A stretch of DNA of 64,000 nt from Ga0077536 sp943370145 (GTDB lineage Bacteria; Pseudomonadota; Gammaproteobacteria; Ga0077536), in the NCBI GenBank assembly GCA_943370145.1, contig CALRPY020000001.1, forward strand, positions 233,031-297,030, written 5' to 3'. The position numbers were made by a program, and so were the translations under genes. The notes under the pieces are model-generated. The model was not told the origin of the DNA. It did not search any database and was given only the letters and a program-made list of their open reading frames with translations. Shown piece after piece: positions 26,153-34,869 of the stretch. Position 1 is the stretch's first letter. Each line of letters opens with the position of its first letter.

Positions 26153-27312
26153 AATACGCGAGCCTCGTCATTGCCGGCCTCATGCGGCAGCGGAGCCGGA
26201 GTCTCCTGACCTTCGCCTCGGTCGTGGCCGCCTTCGTGCTGTTCGGCTTGCTGAACGGCGTGCGCACGGTGTTCAACGAGGGTCCGGACACCTCGGGGCA
26301 GGACCGGCTCATCGTCACCTCGCGCCTGTCGATCATCCAGCCGCTGCCCTACTCCCAGCTCGCGCGCATCGCGGCGCTCGACGGCGTCGAGCAGGTCGCG
26401 CACGCGAACTGGTTCGGTGGCGTCTACCAGGATCGCAAGAACTTCTTCCCGAACATCGCCGTCAGTCCTGAAGCCTGGCTCGAGACGCACCCGGAGATCC
26501 TGCTGACGCCGGCCGAGCGCGAAGCCTTCCTGACGATCCGTACGGCGGCGCTGGTCGGGGAGGACCTCGTCGAACGCTTCGGCTGGAAGGTCGGTGACAA
26601 GCTGCCGCTCGCGGGCACGATCTTTCCCAACAAGTCCGGCTCGAACACCTGGACCTTCGACATCGTCGGCGTGATGCGATCGGGCGAGGACCAGCGCGCC
26701 CGGGCCGCCGGCGAAATGCTTTTCCGTTACGACTATTTCGACGAGGGCCGCCTGCAGGGCCAGGGCACGGTCGGCTGGTACGTCGTGCGGATCGCGGACC
26801 CCGCACGCTCCAACGAGGTTGCACAGGCGATCGACGCAATGTTCAGGAACTCGGACGCCGAGACGAAAACGCAGAGCGAGAAGGAATTCAACCTCGCGTT
26901 CGCGAAGCAGTTCGGGGACATCGGCCTCATCGTCGCCGCGATCATGGCCGCGGTGTTCTTCACCGTGCTGCTGGTCACCGGCAACACCATGGCGCAGGGC
27001 GTGCGCGAACGCACCGGCGACATCGCGATCATGAAGACGCTCGGTTTCAGCGGTGGCACCGTCTGCGCGCTGATCGTCGCCGAGGCCCTCCTGCTGCTCG
27101 TCGCCGGCGGCGCGGCCGGACTCGCGCTCGCGGAACTCGTGCTGCCGGCCGTCAGCGACGCGCTGCGCGGCCAGTTGCCGCCCCTCGAGGTCGGCGTCGG
27201 CACCTGGCTGACCGGTCTGGGCATCATGGTCGCGCTGGGCCTCGTCGTCGGCCTGCCGCCCGCGGTCGGCGCCCTGCGTCTGAAGATCGTCGACGCACTG
27301 GCGAGGGCCTGA
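26149..27312 (+). CDS. ABC transporter permease, FtsX/MacB family (first)
   Basis: A 387-residue permease with one N-terminal helix (LTFASVVAAFVLFGLLNGV), a periplasmic MacB-like domain of about 230 residues and three C-terminal helices (IGLIVAAIMAAVFFTVLLVT, ALIVAEALLLLVAGGAAGLALAEL, WLTGLGIMVALGLVVGLP). VRERTGDIAIMKTLGFSGG is the coupling segment typical of FtsX-family permeases. Start GTG overlaps the ATPase stop. It likely forms a heterodimer with the next product. Confidence 0.9.
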
Positions 27313-27313
27313 C

Positions 27314-28495
27314 GTGGGTTTCCTCCGCCAGGTCGGGGCGCTCGCCTGGACCGGCCTGTCGACGCTGCACCTGCGGCTGGGATCGTCTCTCGTGATCGTC
27401 GTCGGTATCGCCGGCGTCGTCGGCGTGCTGGTGTCGCTGCTCGCGATGCGCGACGGCTTCCAGGCGACGCTGGCCGCGACCGGCCGGGTCGACGAGGCCA
27501 TCGTGCTGCGTGGCGGCGCCAACTCCGAACTGTCGAGCCGCCTGACGCGCGAGGAGACGACGCTGATCGCACAGGCGCCTGGCATCCTCGGCGGCAGCGA
27601 CGGCAGGCCGCTGGTATCGGCCGAGGTCGTCGTCGTCGTCAATCTGCCGAAGAAGGCGACCGGCACCGACAGCAACGTCGAGTTGCGGGGCATCGGGCCC
27701 AGGGCGCTTGCGCTGCGTGGCCAGGTGCGGGTCATCGAAGGTCGCCCCTTCGCCGCCGGCCGCCGGGAACTGCTGGTCGGCCGGGGCGCCGTCGCGCAGT
27801 TCAGCGGCCTCGCGCTCGGCAGCCGCGTCAACCTCGCCGGCGAACCGTGGGAGGTCGTCGGCGTATTCGAGTCCGCCGACGCCCACGAGTCCGAAGTCTG
27901 GGCCGACGCGGAATCCGTGCAGTCGGCCTACCGGCGCGATGCCTTCCAGTCCGTGCGTGTCAAGCTGACCGACGCCAGCGCTTTCGACACCTTCAAGGCC
28001 GCGCTGGCCGCCGATCCCAGGCTCAAGGTCGACGTCGAGCGCACGCGCGACTACTACGCCACGCAGTCCCAGCGCCTGCGCCGGCTGATCGAGGTGCTGG
28101 CGACGACGGTTGCGATCATCATGGCGATCGGTGCGACCTTCGGCGCGCTGAACACGATGTACGCGGCGGTGGCGGCCCGCGCGCGCGAAATCGCGATCCT
28201 GCGCTCGCTGGGCTTCACCGCGGGGGCCATCGTGCTGGCGGTGATGCTCGAGGCGGTCGCGCTCGCGGTGCTCGGCGGACTGCTCGGCGCCGCACTCGCC
28301 TGGCTGGCCTTCGACAACTACACCGTCTCGACGCTGGGCGCGAACTTCAGCCAGGTGGTGTTCGCGTTCCGCGTGTCGCCGTCGCTCATCCTCGACGCGC
28401 TGCGCTGGGCGCTCGTCATCGGCCTGCTCGGCGGACTGCTGCCGGCCCTGCATGCGGCCCGGGCCCCGCTGACGTCCGCACTGCGCGGCCGCTGA
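27314..28495 (+). CDS. ABC transporter permease, FtsX/MacB family (second)
   Basis: A 393-residue paralogue of the preceding permease with the same layout: an N-terminal helix (SLVIVVGIAGVVGVLVSLLAM), a large periplasmic domain, and three C-terminal helices with ARAREIAILRSLGFTAGAIV as the coupling segment. It starts with GTG one base after the previous stop. Two distinct permeases with one ATPase suggest a heterodimeric transporter, as in LolCDE, though these sequences lack a clear lipoprotein-sorting hallmark. The substrate is unknown; the adaptor upstream argues for export towards the outer membrane. Confidence 0.9.
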   Translation: MGFLRQVGALAWTGLSTLHLRLGSSLVIVVGIAGVVGVLVSLLAMRDGFQATLAATGRVDEAIVLRGGANSELSSRLTREETTLIAQAPGILGGSDGRPLVSAEVVVVVNLPKKATGTDSNVELRGIGPRALALRGQVRVIEGRPFAAGRRELLVGRGAVAQFSGLALGSRVNLAGEPWEVVGVFESADAHESEVWADAESVQSAYRRDAFQSVRVKLTDASAFDTFKAALAADPRLKVDVERTRDYYATQSQRLRRLIEVLATTVAIIMAIGATFGALNTMYAAVAARAREIAILRSLGFTAGAIVLAVMLEAVALAVLGGLLGAALAWLAFDNYTVSTLGANFSQVVFAFRVSPSLILDALRWALVIGLLGGLLPALHAARAPLTSALRGR

Positions 28496-28598
28496 CGCTG
28501 CGCCCCCGCCGGGATTTCCTTCGAATGGGGGAATGAGCGCGCATCCCGCACTGCTACATTAAGGCGCTCGCCTGACGGCTAGACCGAGGAGTTTCCGT

Positions 28599-29750
28599 AT
28601 GTCGCGAGCCACCGCCGCGTCCACCGACGGCCTGATTGCAAACCTGTACGAGTCGATATTCAATCCGTCGATGCTCGACGACTTCCTGCAGGAACTCGCC
28701 GTGCGCACCGAGTCGCGCGCGGTGCACATGCTCGTGCACGACGCCCGCACCGGCATGGTCCTGCTGCACGCAAGCGGGGGGGTGGTCGGCTCGTCGCCGG
28801 AGGAGCTCGCGGCGATCAACCGTGACTACGACGAGAACTTCGCCGGGCTCGACTACCGTCTTGCGCACGCGGCCTCGCTGCCGCTCGGCCAGTGGTACCA
28901 GTGCCACGAGGTGTTCGCGCCCCAGCGCATCAGGCGCGAGCGCTTCTTCAGGGAATTCCTGCAGAAATACGACTACCGGTACTTCGCCGGCATGAAGATG
29001 GGCGAAGGCGGTGGCCTCACGACCTACGTCGGGCTGAACCGCCGCGCGGAACAGGGCCCGCACGACGAAGAGGACATGCGCTTCCTGCGCGGGCTGACGA
29101 TCCACATGACGCGCGCGTCGAAGCTGTTCTACAAGACCCGCAGCTTCCGCGACCAGTTCGCGCCGACGCTCGGTTCCCTGCAGTACCTGCCGTCGAGCCT
29201 GTTCATCCTGGACCAGTGGCATCGCGTGCTGTTCGCGAACGCCGCCGCCGAGCAGCTCTTCCTCAACGACCAGGGCCTGTCCGTGGTCGACGGCGTGCTG
29301 GAAGTGAATGCCGCGCCGATGCGCAAGAAATTCAGCGACGAGCTCGAAAAGGTCATCGCGACCGGCGTGCCGAGCGCCGTGCTGCTGAAGGGGCCGACCG
29401 GCGACCGCGGCACCGGCCTGCCCTGCTACCTGCTGCGCCTGCCCGAGCGCCCGGGGACCTACCAGCTGCGCGGCGATCCGGCCGCCCTCGTGCTGGTGCC
29501 GCGCGCGACGCCGAATCCACCCGAGGCCGTTGCCCTGCTGCGCACGCTGTACGCCCTGTCGCGCCGCGAGGCCGACCTCGCCATCGCCATCGCGAACGGC
29601 GCGACACCGCAGGACTATGCCCGCGACGCGGGCCTCGAAATCTCGACGGTGCGCTCGCAACTGAAGTCGGTGTTCATCAAGACCGGGACACACCGGCAGA
29701 CGGAACTGGTGCGCCTGCTCAGCGTGCTGCCGCGCCTGAACATGGGCTGA
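28599..29750 (+). CDS. LuxR-type transcriptional regulator with large N-terminal sensor region
   Basis: A 383-residue regulator. The C-terminal 60 residues form a LuxR helix-turn-helix (LSRREADLAIAIANGATPQD through ISTVRSQLKSVFIKTGTHRQ). The N-terminal 310 residues include a PAS-like stretch (FILDQWHRVLFANAAAEQLF) and no REC or autoinducer domain that I recognise. CGAGGAG lies seven bases before the ATG. It is 103 bp downstream of the export operon on the same strand and may regulate it, but the ligand and targets are unknown. Confidence 0.85.
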   Translation: MSRATAASTDGLIANLYESIFNPSMLDDFLQELAVRTESRAVHMLVHDARTGMVLLHASGGVVGSSPEELAAINRDYDENFAGLDYRLAHAASLPLGQWYQCHEVFAPQRIRRERFFREFLQKYDYRYFAGMKMGEGGGLTTYVGLNRRAEQGPHDEEDMRFLRGLTIHMTRASKLFYKTRSFRDQFAPTLGSLQYLPSSLFILDQWHRVLFANAAAEQLFLNDQGLSVVDGVLEVNAAPMRKKFSDELEKVIATGVPSAVLLKGPTGDRGTGLPCYLLRLPERPGTYQLRGDPAALVLVPRATPNPPEAVALLRTLYALSRREADLAIAIANGATPQDYARDAGLEISTVRSQLKSVFIKTGTHRQTELVRLLSVLPRLNMG

Positions 29751-29762
29751 CAACCCGGAGAG

Positions 29763-29789
29763 CGCCGGCCGCGGGGGCCGCGGCCGGCG
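29763..29789. terminator. strong hairpin between convergent genes
   Basis: CGCCGGCCGCG at 29763-29773 pairs perfectly with 29779-29789 (11 bp) around a 5-base loop, 12 bases after the LuxR-type gene stop and 43 bases from the stop of the convergent Spy-like gene. No T-run on either side. Confidence 0.55.
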
Positions 29790-29832
29790 AAGAGCCAGGG
29801 GAGAGCGGGAGGATGGGGCGTGCCCAGTTCCC

Positions 29833-30279
29833 TCAGGGGCGCTGGTGACGGCTTCCAGCAGCAGCGAGTTGCGCGCGCTGCCCGGGCGTGAGGACTGCGC
29901 TGACTTCCGAGAGCATCTTCGCCGTCGTCTGGTACAGGGCCTGCGCGACCTGCGCCTGCGACGCCGCATCCCGCTCGACCCGCGCCGCATCGTAGGTTCC
30001 GTCCTGCAGGATGCCGCGCAGCGCCGTGCGCCCGTCGTGCAGGCTGAAGGCGAGTTTCCTCAGCTCCGGCCGGTAGCGGTCGGCAATCGCGAACACCTGG
30101 TCGCGCTGCGGGCCTTCGAGGTTCAGCCGGTGAACCAGCCGCGTCACCTGCGACGAGCCGAAAGCCGCCATGGCGCCGTGCGGGTGCCTGTGGTGACCGC
30201 CTTCTGCCAGCACGGGGCCTGACGCCAGCACGCACGCGAATCCGGCTGCGGCAACTGCACGCTTGAAATTCCTGTTCAT
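29833..30279 (-). CDS. Spy/CpxP-like periplasmic LTXXQ protein
   Basis: A 148-residue secreted helical protein of the Spy/CpxP/ZraP family, periplasmic chaperones and feedback sensors of envelope stress. A signal peptide (FKRAVAAAGFACVLASGPVLA) is followed by a His-rich stretch (GGHHRHPHG) that may bind metal and by the C-terminal LTPGQRAQL copy of the LTXXQ motif; the more N-terminal copy has decayed to LNLEGPQRDQ. Start is ATG 30279 with GGAGA upstream. It is divergent from a CpxRA-like pair, the same arrangement as cpxP/cpxRA in E. coli. Confidence 0.8.
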   Translation of the reverse strand: MNRNFKRAVAAAGFACVLASGPVLAEGGHHRHPHGAMAAFGSSQVTRLVHRLNLEGPQRDQVFAIADRYRPELRKLAFSLHDGRTALRGILQDGTYDAARVERDAASQAQVAQALYQTTAKMLSEVSAVLTPGQRAQLAAAGSRHQRP

Positions 30280-30382
30280 GTTCAATCTCCGCTTGTCATC
30301 CGGCCACATCAAGACCGTGCCTGCACTGTAGCCGGCCCCCTGCCATGGCCCGTCGCCACCGCGTATCGGGGCGCAAAGGCGC

Positions 30383-30397
30383 GGTAACGCTGTGTAA
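30383..30397. promoter_or_regulatory. tandem CpxR-box-like repeat
   Basis: GTAAC-N5-GTAAC at 30383-30387 and 30393-30397 gives two half-sites one helical turn apart. This matches the layout of the E. coli CpxR box (GTAAA-N5-GTAAA), with the fifth base changed in both halves. It sits in the 175-bp divergent region between the Spy-like gene and the response regulator gene. Confidence 0.55.
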
Positions 30398-30454
30398 CGG
30401 ACGGCAGACGATGGCGGCGGGCATGCGAGAATCCGCGCCACGGAGGGCTGCGTG

Positions 30455-31165
30455 ATGGCCGAGCGACTGCTCCTGGTCGACGATGACCGCGAATTCTGTG
30501 CGCTGATGCGCGATTACCTTGCAGGTGAGTGCTTCGAGTTCAGCTGCGTGCACGATGGGCTCGCGGCGCTGGCGTGCTTGCGTGCACAGGCCTTCGACAT
30601 CGTCGTGCTCGACGTGATGATGCCGCTGAAGAACGGGCTCGACGTGCTGCGCGAACTGCGTCAGTTCTCGTCGACGCCGGTGCTGATGCTGACGGCCCGT
30701 GGCGAGGATCTCGATCGCATCGTCGGCCTCGAGGTCGGCGCCGACGACTACCTGCCGAAACCCTGCAACCCGCGCGAGCTGGTCGCGCGGCTGCGCGCGA
30801 TCCTCCGGCGCACCCAGGCGCCGCACGAGGCGCCCACGCAGCCGACTCCGCCGCTGCGCGTGCTCGACATCGAACTGCGGCCGACCGAGCACCGTGTGCT
30901 GTGCGGCGGGCAGGACCTCGGCCTGACCAGCGCCGAATACGCGACGCTCGAGGTGCTGTTGCGGCATGCCGGGCAGGTCGTCGGCAAGGCAGCGCTCATG
31001 CAGGCGGCGTTCGGCCGGCGGCTCGGTCCCTTCGATCGCAGCCTGGACATGCACATCAGCCGTTTGCGCAGGAAACTCGACGTCGACGGGCGCGGTGCCG
31101 AGCGCATCAAGACGATCCGCAGCGTCGGCTACATGTTCGTGCTCGAACAGTCGGCGCCGGCATGA
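30455..31165 (+). CDS. cpxR: OmpR/CpxR-family response regulator
   Basis: A 236-residue response regulator with a receiver domain (acidic pocket VDDDRE, phosphoacceptor D53 in VVLDVMMPLKNG, lysine in YLPKPCNPRELVARL) and a C-terminal winged helix (DIELRPTEHRVL through DVDGRGAERIKTIRSVGYMF). The RIKTIRSVGYMF ending is typical of the CpxR group. ATG 30455 is preferred because GGAGGG lies seven bases upstream; a GTG at 30452 is adjacent. It overlaps the kinase gene by 4 bp (ATGA). Confidence 0.85.
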   Translation: MAERLLLVDDDREFCALMRDYLAGECFEFSCVHDGLAALACLRAQAFDIVVLDVMMPLKNGLDVLRELRQFSSTPVLMLTARGEDLDRIVGLEVGADDYLPKPCNPRELVARLRAILRRTQAPHEAPTQPTPPLRVLDIELRPTEHRVLCGGQDLGLTSAEYATLEVLLRHAGQVVGKAALMQAAFGRRLGPFDRSLDMHISRLRRKLDVDGRGAERIKTIRSVGYMFVLEQSAPA

Positions 31166-32550
31166 GGCTGTCGCTGTTCACGAAGATCTTCGCGTCGTTC
31201 TGGCTGACGAGCATCGTCATCGCGGGCGCGGTCGCGTGGAGCACCTTCCACCTGGTCTCGACGCATCGAGGGGCCGAGACGCGTGAACGCATCGACCGCG
31301 CCGGCGCGGCGCTCGCAGTCGCGGCCAACGCGGTCCAGATCACCGGCGGGCGCGAGGGCCTCGTGCGCTGGGTCGGCGCCCTGAACCGCGGCCGGGTCGG
31401 CGGCGGCCCCTTGCTGCTGCTCGACGCGGAGGGCCGGCCATTGCCGGGCTCGGCGCCGCTGCCACCGGGAACGCCGCCGACGACGGTTCCCGCCGCGCTG
31501 CGCGACCGTCACGGCGTGCGCCTGTTCGCGCTGCAGGGCGACGAGCCTGGCGCACTGTGGCTCGGGATAGCGCCCCGCCCGCATCGTCCGTCGCCGGGTT
31601 TCCTCACCCCCCGTGCCGGACCCGGCCACCCGTTGCGGATGGAGCTTGGCCTCGCCCGGCTCGGCATCGCGGTGCTCGTCAGCGGTATCGTCTGCTGGTT
31701 GCTGGCCCGCCACCTGACGCGCCCCATCCGCGAACTGCAGGCGGCGAGCGCCCGGCTCGCGCGGGGCGATTTCGCCGTCGAGTTAGACCGCCGCACGCTT
31801 GCGCGGCGCGACGAACTCGCGGCCCTCGCCCGCGACTTTGCGCGCATGGCGGGAAAGCTGAAGACACTGCTCGATGCCCAGCGCCAGCTGCTGCGCGACG
31901 TCTCGCACGAACTGCGCTCGCCGCTCGCCCGGCTGCAGGTCGCCGCGGCGCTTGCGCGGCGCAAGGGGAGCGGTCTGGTCGATGCCGAGATCGATCGCAT
32001 CGATCTGGAGACGGCGCGCGTGGACGAACTGATCGGACAGCTGCTGACGTTGATGAGACTGGAAGCCGCCGCCGGTTCGATGCCGTCGACGACGCTCGAT
32101 CTCAGCGGCCTGCTGGCAACGGTCGCGCGTGACGCCGAGTTCGAGGCCGGGGCGCTGGGCGTCGGCGTCGATTCCCGCATCGAGCCGGGCCTGCGCGTGC
32201 AGGGCAGCGCCGACCTGCTGCGCAGCGCCGTCGACAACATCGTGCGCAACGCGCTGCGGCACACGGCGCGCGGCAGCCGCGTGGTGCTCGCCGCCGCGCC
32301 GGACCCGCACGCGTCACAGCTGGTGGTCACGGTGAGCGATCAGGGCCCCGGGGTGCCGGAGGCAATGCTGGAGCGCATTTTCGATGACTTCGTGCGCGTC
32401 GACGAAGCGCGCGAGCAGCGGGCCGGCGGCACGGGCCTCGGGCTTGCGATCGCCCGCGCGGGTGTCACGGCCCATCGCGGCAGCATCGTTGCGCGGAATG
32501 TCGCGACGGGTGGACTCGAGGTCGAAATCCGGCTGCCCGCGGCGACCTGA
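31162..32550 (+). CDS. cpxA: sensor histidine kinase, CpxA-like
   Basis: A 462-residue membrane kinase. A first helix (IFASFWLTSIVIAGAVAWST), a periplasmic domain of about 130 residues, a second helix (LGIAVLVSGIVCWLLARHL) and a HAMP domain lead to the dimerisation domain with phosphorylated H249 (DVSHELRSPLARLQ). The ATPase domain has N-box DNIVRNALRH, G1 VSDQGPGVPE and G2 GGTGLGLAIA. ATG overlaps the regulator stop. Together with the divergent Spy-like gene it suggests control of envelope protein stress or metal response. Confidence 0.85.
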   Translation: MRLSLFTKIFASFWLTSIVIAGAVAWSTFHLVSTHRGAETRERIDRAGAALAVAANAVQITGGREGLVRWVGALNRGRVGGGPLLLLDAEGRPLPGSAPLPPGTPPTTVPAALRDRHGVRLFALQGDEPGALWLGIAPRPHRPSPGFLTPRAGPGHPLRMELGLARLGIAVLVSGIVCWLLARHLTRPIRELQAASARLARGDFAVELDRRTLARRDELAALARDFARMAGKLKTLLDAQRQLLRDVSHELRSPLARLQVAAALARRKGSGLVDAEIDRIDLETARVDELIGQLLTLMRLEAAAGSMPSTTLDLSGLLATVARDAEFEAGALGVGVDSRIEPGLRVQGSADLLRSAVDNIVRNALRHTARGSRVVLAAAPDPHASQLVVTVSDQGPGVPEAMLERIFDDFVRVDEAREQRAGGTGLGLAIARAGVTAHRGSIVARNVATGGLEVEIRLPAAT

Positions 32551-32710
32551 GCGACGCGTATCGCCGGGGCAGGTCTCACCTGATCCTCCCACCTGATCCA
32601 CCTGCGCAGGCCGGACGTAGCGTTTTCATCGCAAGCCATCCCCGTCGAGCGCCCCGCCCGCCGGCGTCCCCCGGGGAGGGTCATTCAACAGAACGCTCCG
32701 GGGAGAACGC

Positions 32711-34336
32711 ATGACCGCTACCGCATCCGCCGCGCACGACGCCAACACCTTCGATGTCATCGTCATAGGCGCCGGGTTCTCCGGCGTCTACCAGCTGTTC
32801 CGCCTGCGCGAGCTGGGCTTCCGGGTACATCTTGTCGATGCCGGCGCGGGGCTGGGCGGCATCTGGCACTGGAACTGCTATCCCGGCGCTCGCGTCGACA
32901 CGCACTGCCAGATCTACCAGTTCTCACGGGAAGACCTGTGGCGCGACTGGGACTGGAGCGAACGTTTCCCCGGCTGGGAGGAGATGCGGCGCTACTTCGA
33001 TTACGTCGACGAGAAACTCGACCTGAGTCGCGACGTCAGCCTCAACACCCGCGTGAACCGCGCCAGCTTCGACGAAGCCTCGCGCCAATGGCTGCTCGAG
33101 ACCTCCCGGGGCGACGCGCTGCGCGCGCGCTTCGTCGTCGTCTGCACCGGCTTCGCCGCCAAGCCCTACATTCCGTCCTTGCCGGGCATCGAAGACTTCG
33201 CGGGTGAGGCACATCACACGGCGCTGTGGCCGCAACAGGGCATCGACTTCACCGGCAAGCGCGTCGGCGTGATCGGGACCGGCGCGAGCGGTATCCAGGT
33301 CGCGCAGGAAGCGTCGAAGGTCGCCGCGCACCTGACGGTATTCCAGCGCACCCCGAACATGTACCTGCCGATGGGCCAGCGCCAGTTGAGCACGGCCGAC
33401 AACGAGGCGATGAAGGAAACCTATCCCGAAACCTTCAAACGGCGCGGCGAGTGCTTCGGCGGCTTTGATTTCAGCTTCATTCCGCAATCGGCGCTCGCCG
33501 TTTCAGCCGCGGAGCGCGAAGCCACCTATGAACGCCTGTGGAACGCCGGCGGTTTCCACTTCTGGCTCGGCACCTACCAGGACATCTTCACCGACGAGGT
33601 CGCGAACCGCACCGCCTATGACTTCTGGCGGCGCAAAGTGCGCGCGCGCATCAAGGACCCGGCCATCGCCGACATCCTCGCGCCGGCCGAGCCGCCCCAT
33701 CCCTACGCGGTCAAGCGCCCCTCGCTCGAACAGTGGTTCTTCGACATCTTCAACCAGTCCAACGTGAGCCTGGTGAACCTGAAGGCCACACCGATCGAGC
33801 GCGTCACCGCGCGCGGCGTGGTCACCCGCGACGGCGAGCACGAACTCGACGTGATCGCCTTCGGCACCGGCTTCGATGCCGTGACCGGCGGACTCACCGG
33901 CATCGACATCCGCGGCACGGGTGACATCACGATCAGGGACAAATGGGCCAAGGGCGTGCGCACGCACCTGGGCGTGGCGACGGCGGGCTTCCCGAACCTG
34001 CTGTTCAGCTACGGGCCGCAGGCGCCCACGGGCTTCTGCAACGGTCCGTCGAGCGCGGAGTACCAGGGCGAGTGCATCGTCGACATGCTGGTGCATCTGC
34101 GCACACACGGACTGACCCGCATCGAAGCACAGCCTGCCGCCGAGGAAGCCTGGCGCAACACGATCCTCGAGATGGCCGACATGACCCTTTTCCCGAAGGC
34201 GGACTCCTGGTACATGGGCGCCAACATTCCCGGCAAGCCGCGCGAGATGCTGATGTATCCGGGCGGGCTGCCGCGCTACCTCGAGACCTTCCAGGCCTGT
34301 CGCGAACGGGGTTACGAGGGCTTCACGCTCGCCTGA
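32711..34336 (+). CDS. Baeyer-Villiger flavin monooxygenase, cyclohexanone monooxygenase-like
   Basis: A 541-residue class B monooxygenase. The FAD site is VIGAGFSGVYQLFRLRELG, the fingerprint FXGXXXHXXXWP is exact at 163-174 (FAGEAHHTALWP), the NADPH site is IGTGASGIQV and the GGIWHWNCYPGARVD segment matches cyclohexanone/acetone monooxygenases. It would convert a cyclic or linear ketone to an ester or lactone with NADPH and O2. CTCCGGGGAG upstream of the ATG gives a ribosome-binding site. It belongs to a different subgroup from the protein encoded at 9966. No esterase or alcohol dehydrogenase lies directly beside it. Confidence 0.92.
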   Translation: MTATASAAHDANTFDVIVIGAGFSGVYQLFRLRELGFRVHLVDAGAGLGGIWHWNCYPGARVDTHCQIYQFSREDLWRDWDWSERFPGWEEMRRYFDYVDEKLDLSRDVSLNTRVNRASFDEASRQWLLETSRGDALRARFVVVCTGFAAKPYIPSLPGIEDFAGEAHHTALWPQQGIDFTGKRVGVIGTGASGIQVAQEASKVAAHLTVFQRTPNMYLPMGQRQLSTADNEAMKETYPETFKRRGECFGGFDFSFIPQSALAVSAAEREATYERLWNAGGFHFWLGTYQDIFTDEVANRTAYDFWRRKVRARIKDPAIADILAPAEPPHPYAVKRPSLEQWFFDIFNQSNVSLVNLKATPIERVTARGVVTRDGEHELDVIAFGTGFDAVTGGLTGIDIRGTGDITIRDKWAKGVRTHLGVATAGFPNLLFSYGPQAPTGFCNGPSSAEYQGECIVDMLVHLRTHGLTRIEAQPAAEEAWRNTILEMADMTLFPKADSWYMGANIPGKPREMLMYPGGLPRYLETFQACRERGYEGFTLA

Positions 34337-34340
34337 GCGC

Positions 34341-34357
34341 CGGCGCGGCTCGCGCCG
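34341..34357. terminator. short hairpin between convergent genes
   Basis: CGGCGCG at 34341-34347 and CGCGCCG at 34351-34357 enclose a 3-base loop in the 24-bp gap between two convergent stop codons. No T-run. Confidence 0.4.
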
Positions 34358-34360
34358 CCC

Positions 34361-34846
34361 TCAGCGCCTGATCCCGAGCTGGCGGCCCAGCATGGTGGGC
34401 CGGGGCAGCACCGCATGCGCCGCGAGCACTTCACCGAGGCGCGCGAGAGTGGCTTCGGGAAACGGCTGGCTGCGCCGCGTCTGCAGCGACACGTGCATGA
34501 ACAGCGCCTCCTGGGTCGCCGCCGGGCCGGCTTCGCCGACGCGGGCTATTTCGCAATAGATATGCAGCAGCTTGTCGTTGCGGTCGAGCAGGCGCGTCGT
34601 GACCTCCAGGGCGTCGCCCGCCAGCAGTTCGTAGCGGAAGTCGATGTTGCAACCCGTCGCGAACACCGAGCCCGCGCCCGATTTCGTGTAGTCCCAACCG
34701 ATGCCGCAGTACTCGAAGAACGGGTCGCTGCCCTTGTCGAAGGCGCTGAGGTAGAACGCGACGTTCATGTGGCCGTTCGGGTCCAGCCACTCGGGCAGCA
34801 CCGTGAACGACTTTCGAAAGGGCGTGGGAATGTCACCAGCCTGCAT
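34361..34846 (-). CDS. hot-dog-fold acyl-CoA thioesterase
   Basis: A 161-residue protein of the 4-hydroxybenzoyl-CoA thioesterase-like group. The segment WLDPNGHMNVAFYLSAFDKG is the hallmark first strand and helix, with the catalytic-region Asp and the His-Met-Asn motif. DFRYELLAGDALEVTTRLLD supplies the central strands. Start ATG 34846 has AAGGA about ten bases upstream; an alternative GTG at 34873 overlaps the upstream stop. It is the last gene of the minus-strand series and would release a CoA-bound acid. Confidence 0.85.
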   Translation of the reverse strand: MQAGDIPTPFRKSFTVLPEWLDPNGHMNVAFYLSAFDKGSDPFFEYCGIGWDYTKSGAGSVFATGCNIDFRYELLAGDALEVTTRLLDRNDKLLHIYCEIARVGEAGPAATQEALFMHVSLQTRRSQPFPEATLARLGEVLAAHAVLPRPTMLGRQLGIRR

Positions 34847-34869
34847 GTGCGTAGTCCTTGGTTTCCGGT

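Noticed and set aside
32577..32599. Direct repeat CACCTGATCC twice, three bases apart
   Set aside because: Only two short copies in an ordinary intergenic gap; no array, no palindrome and no known box, so not evidence for CRISPR or an operator.
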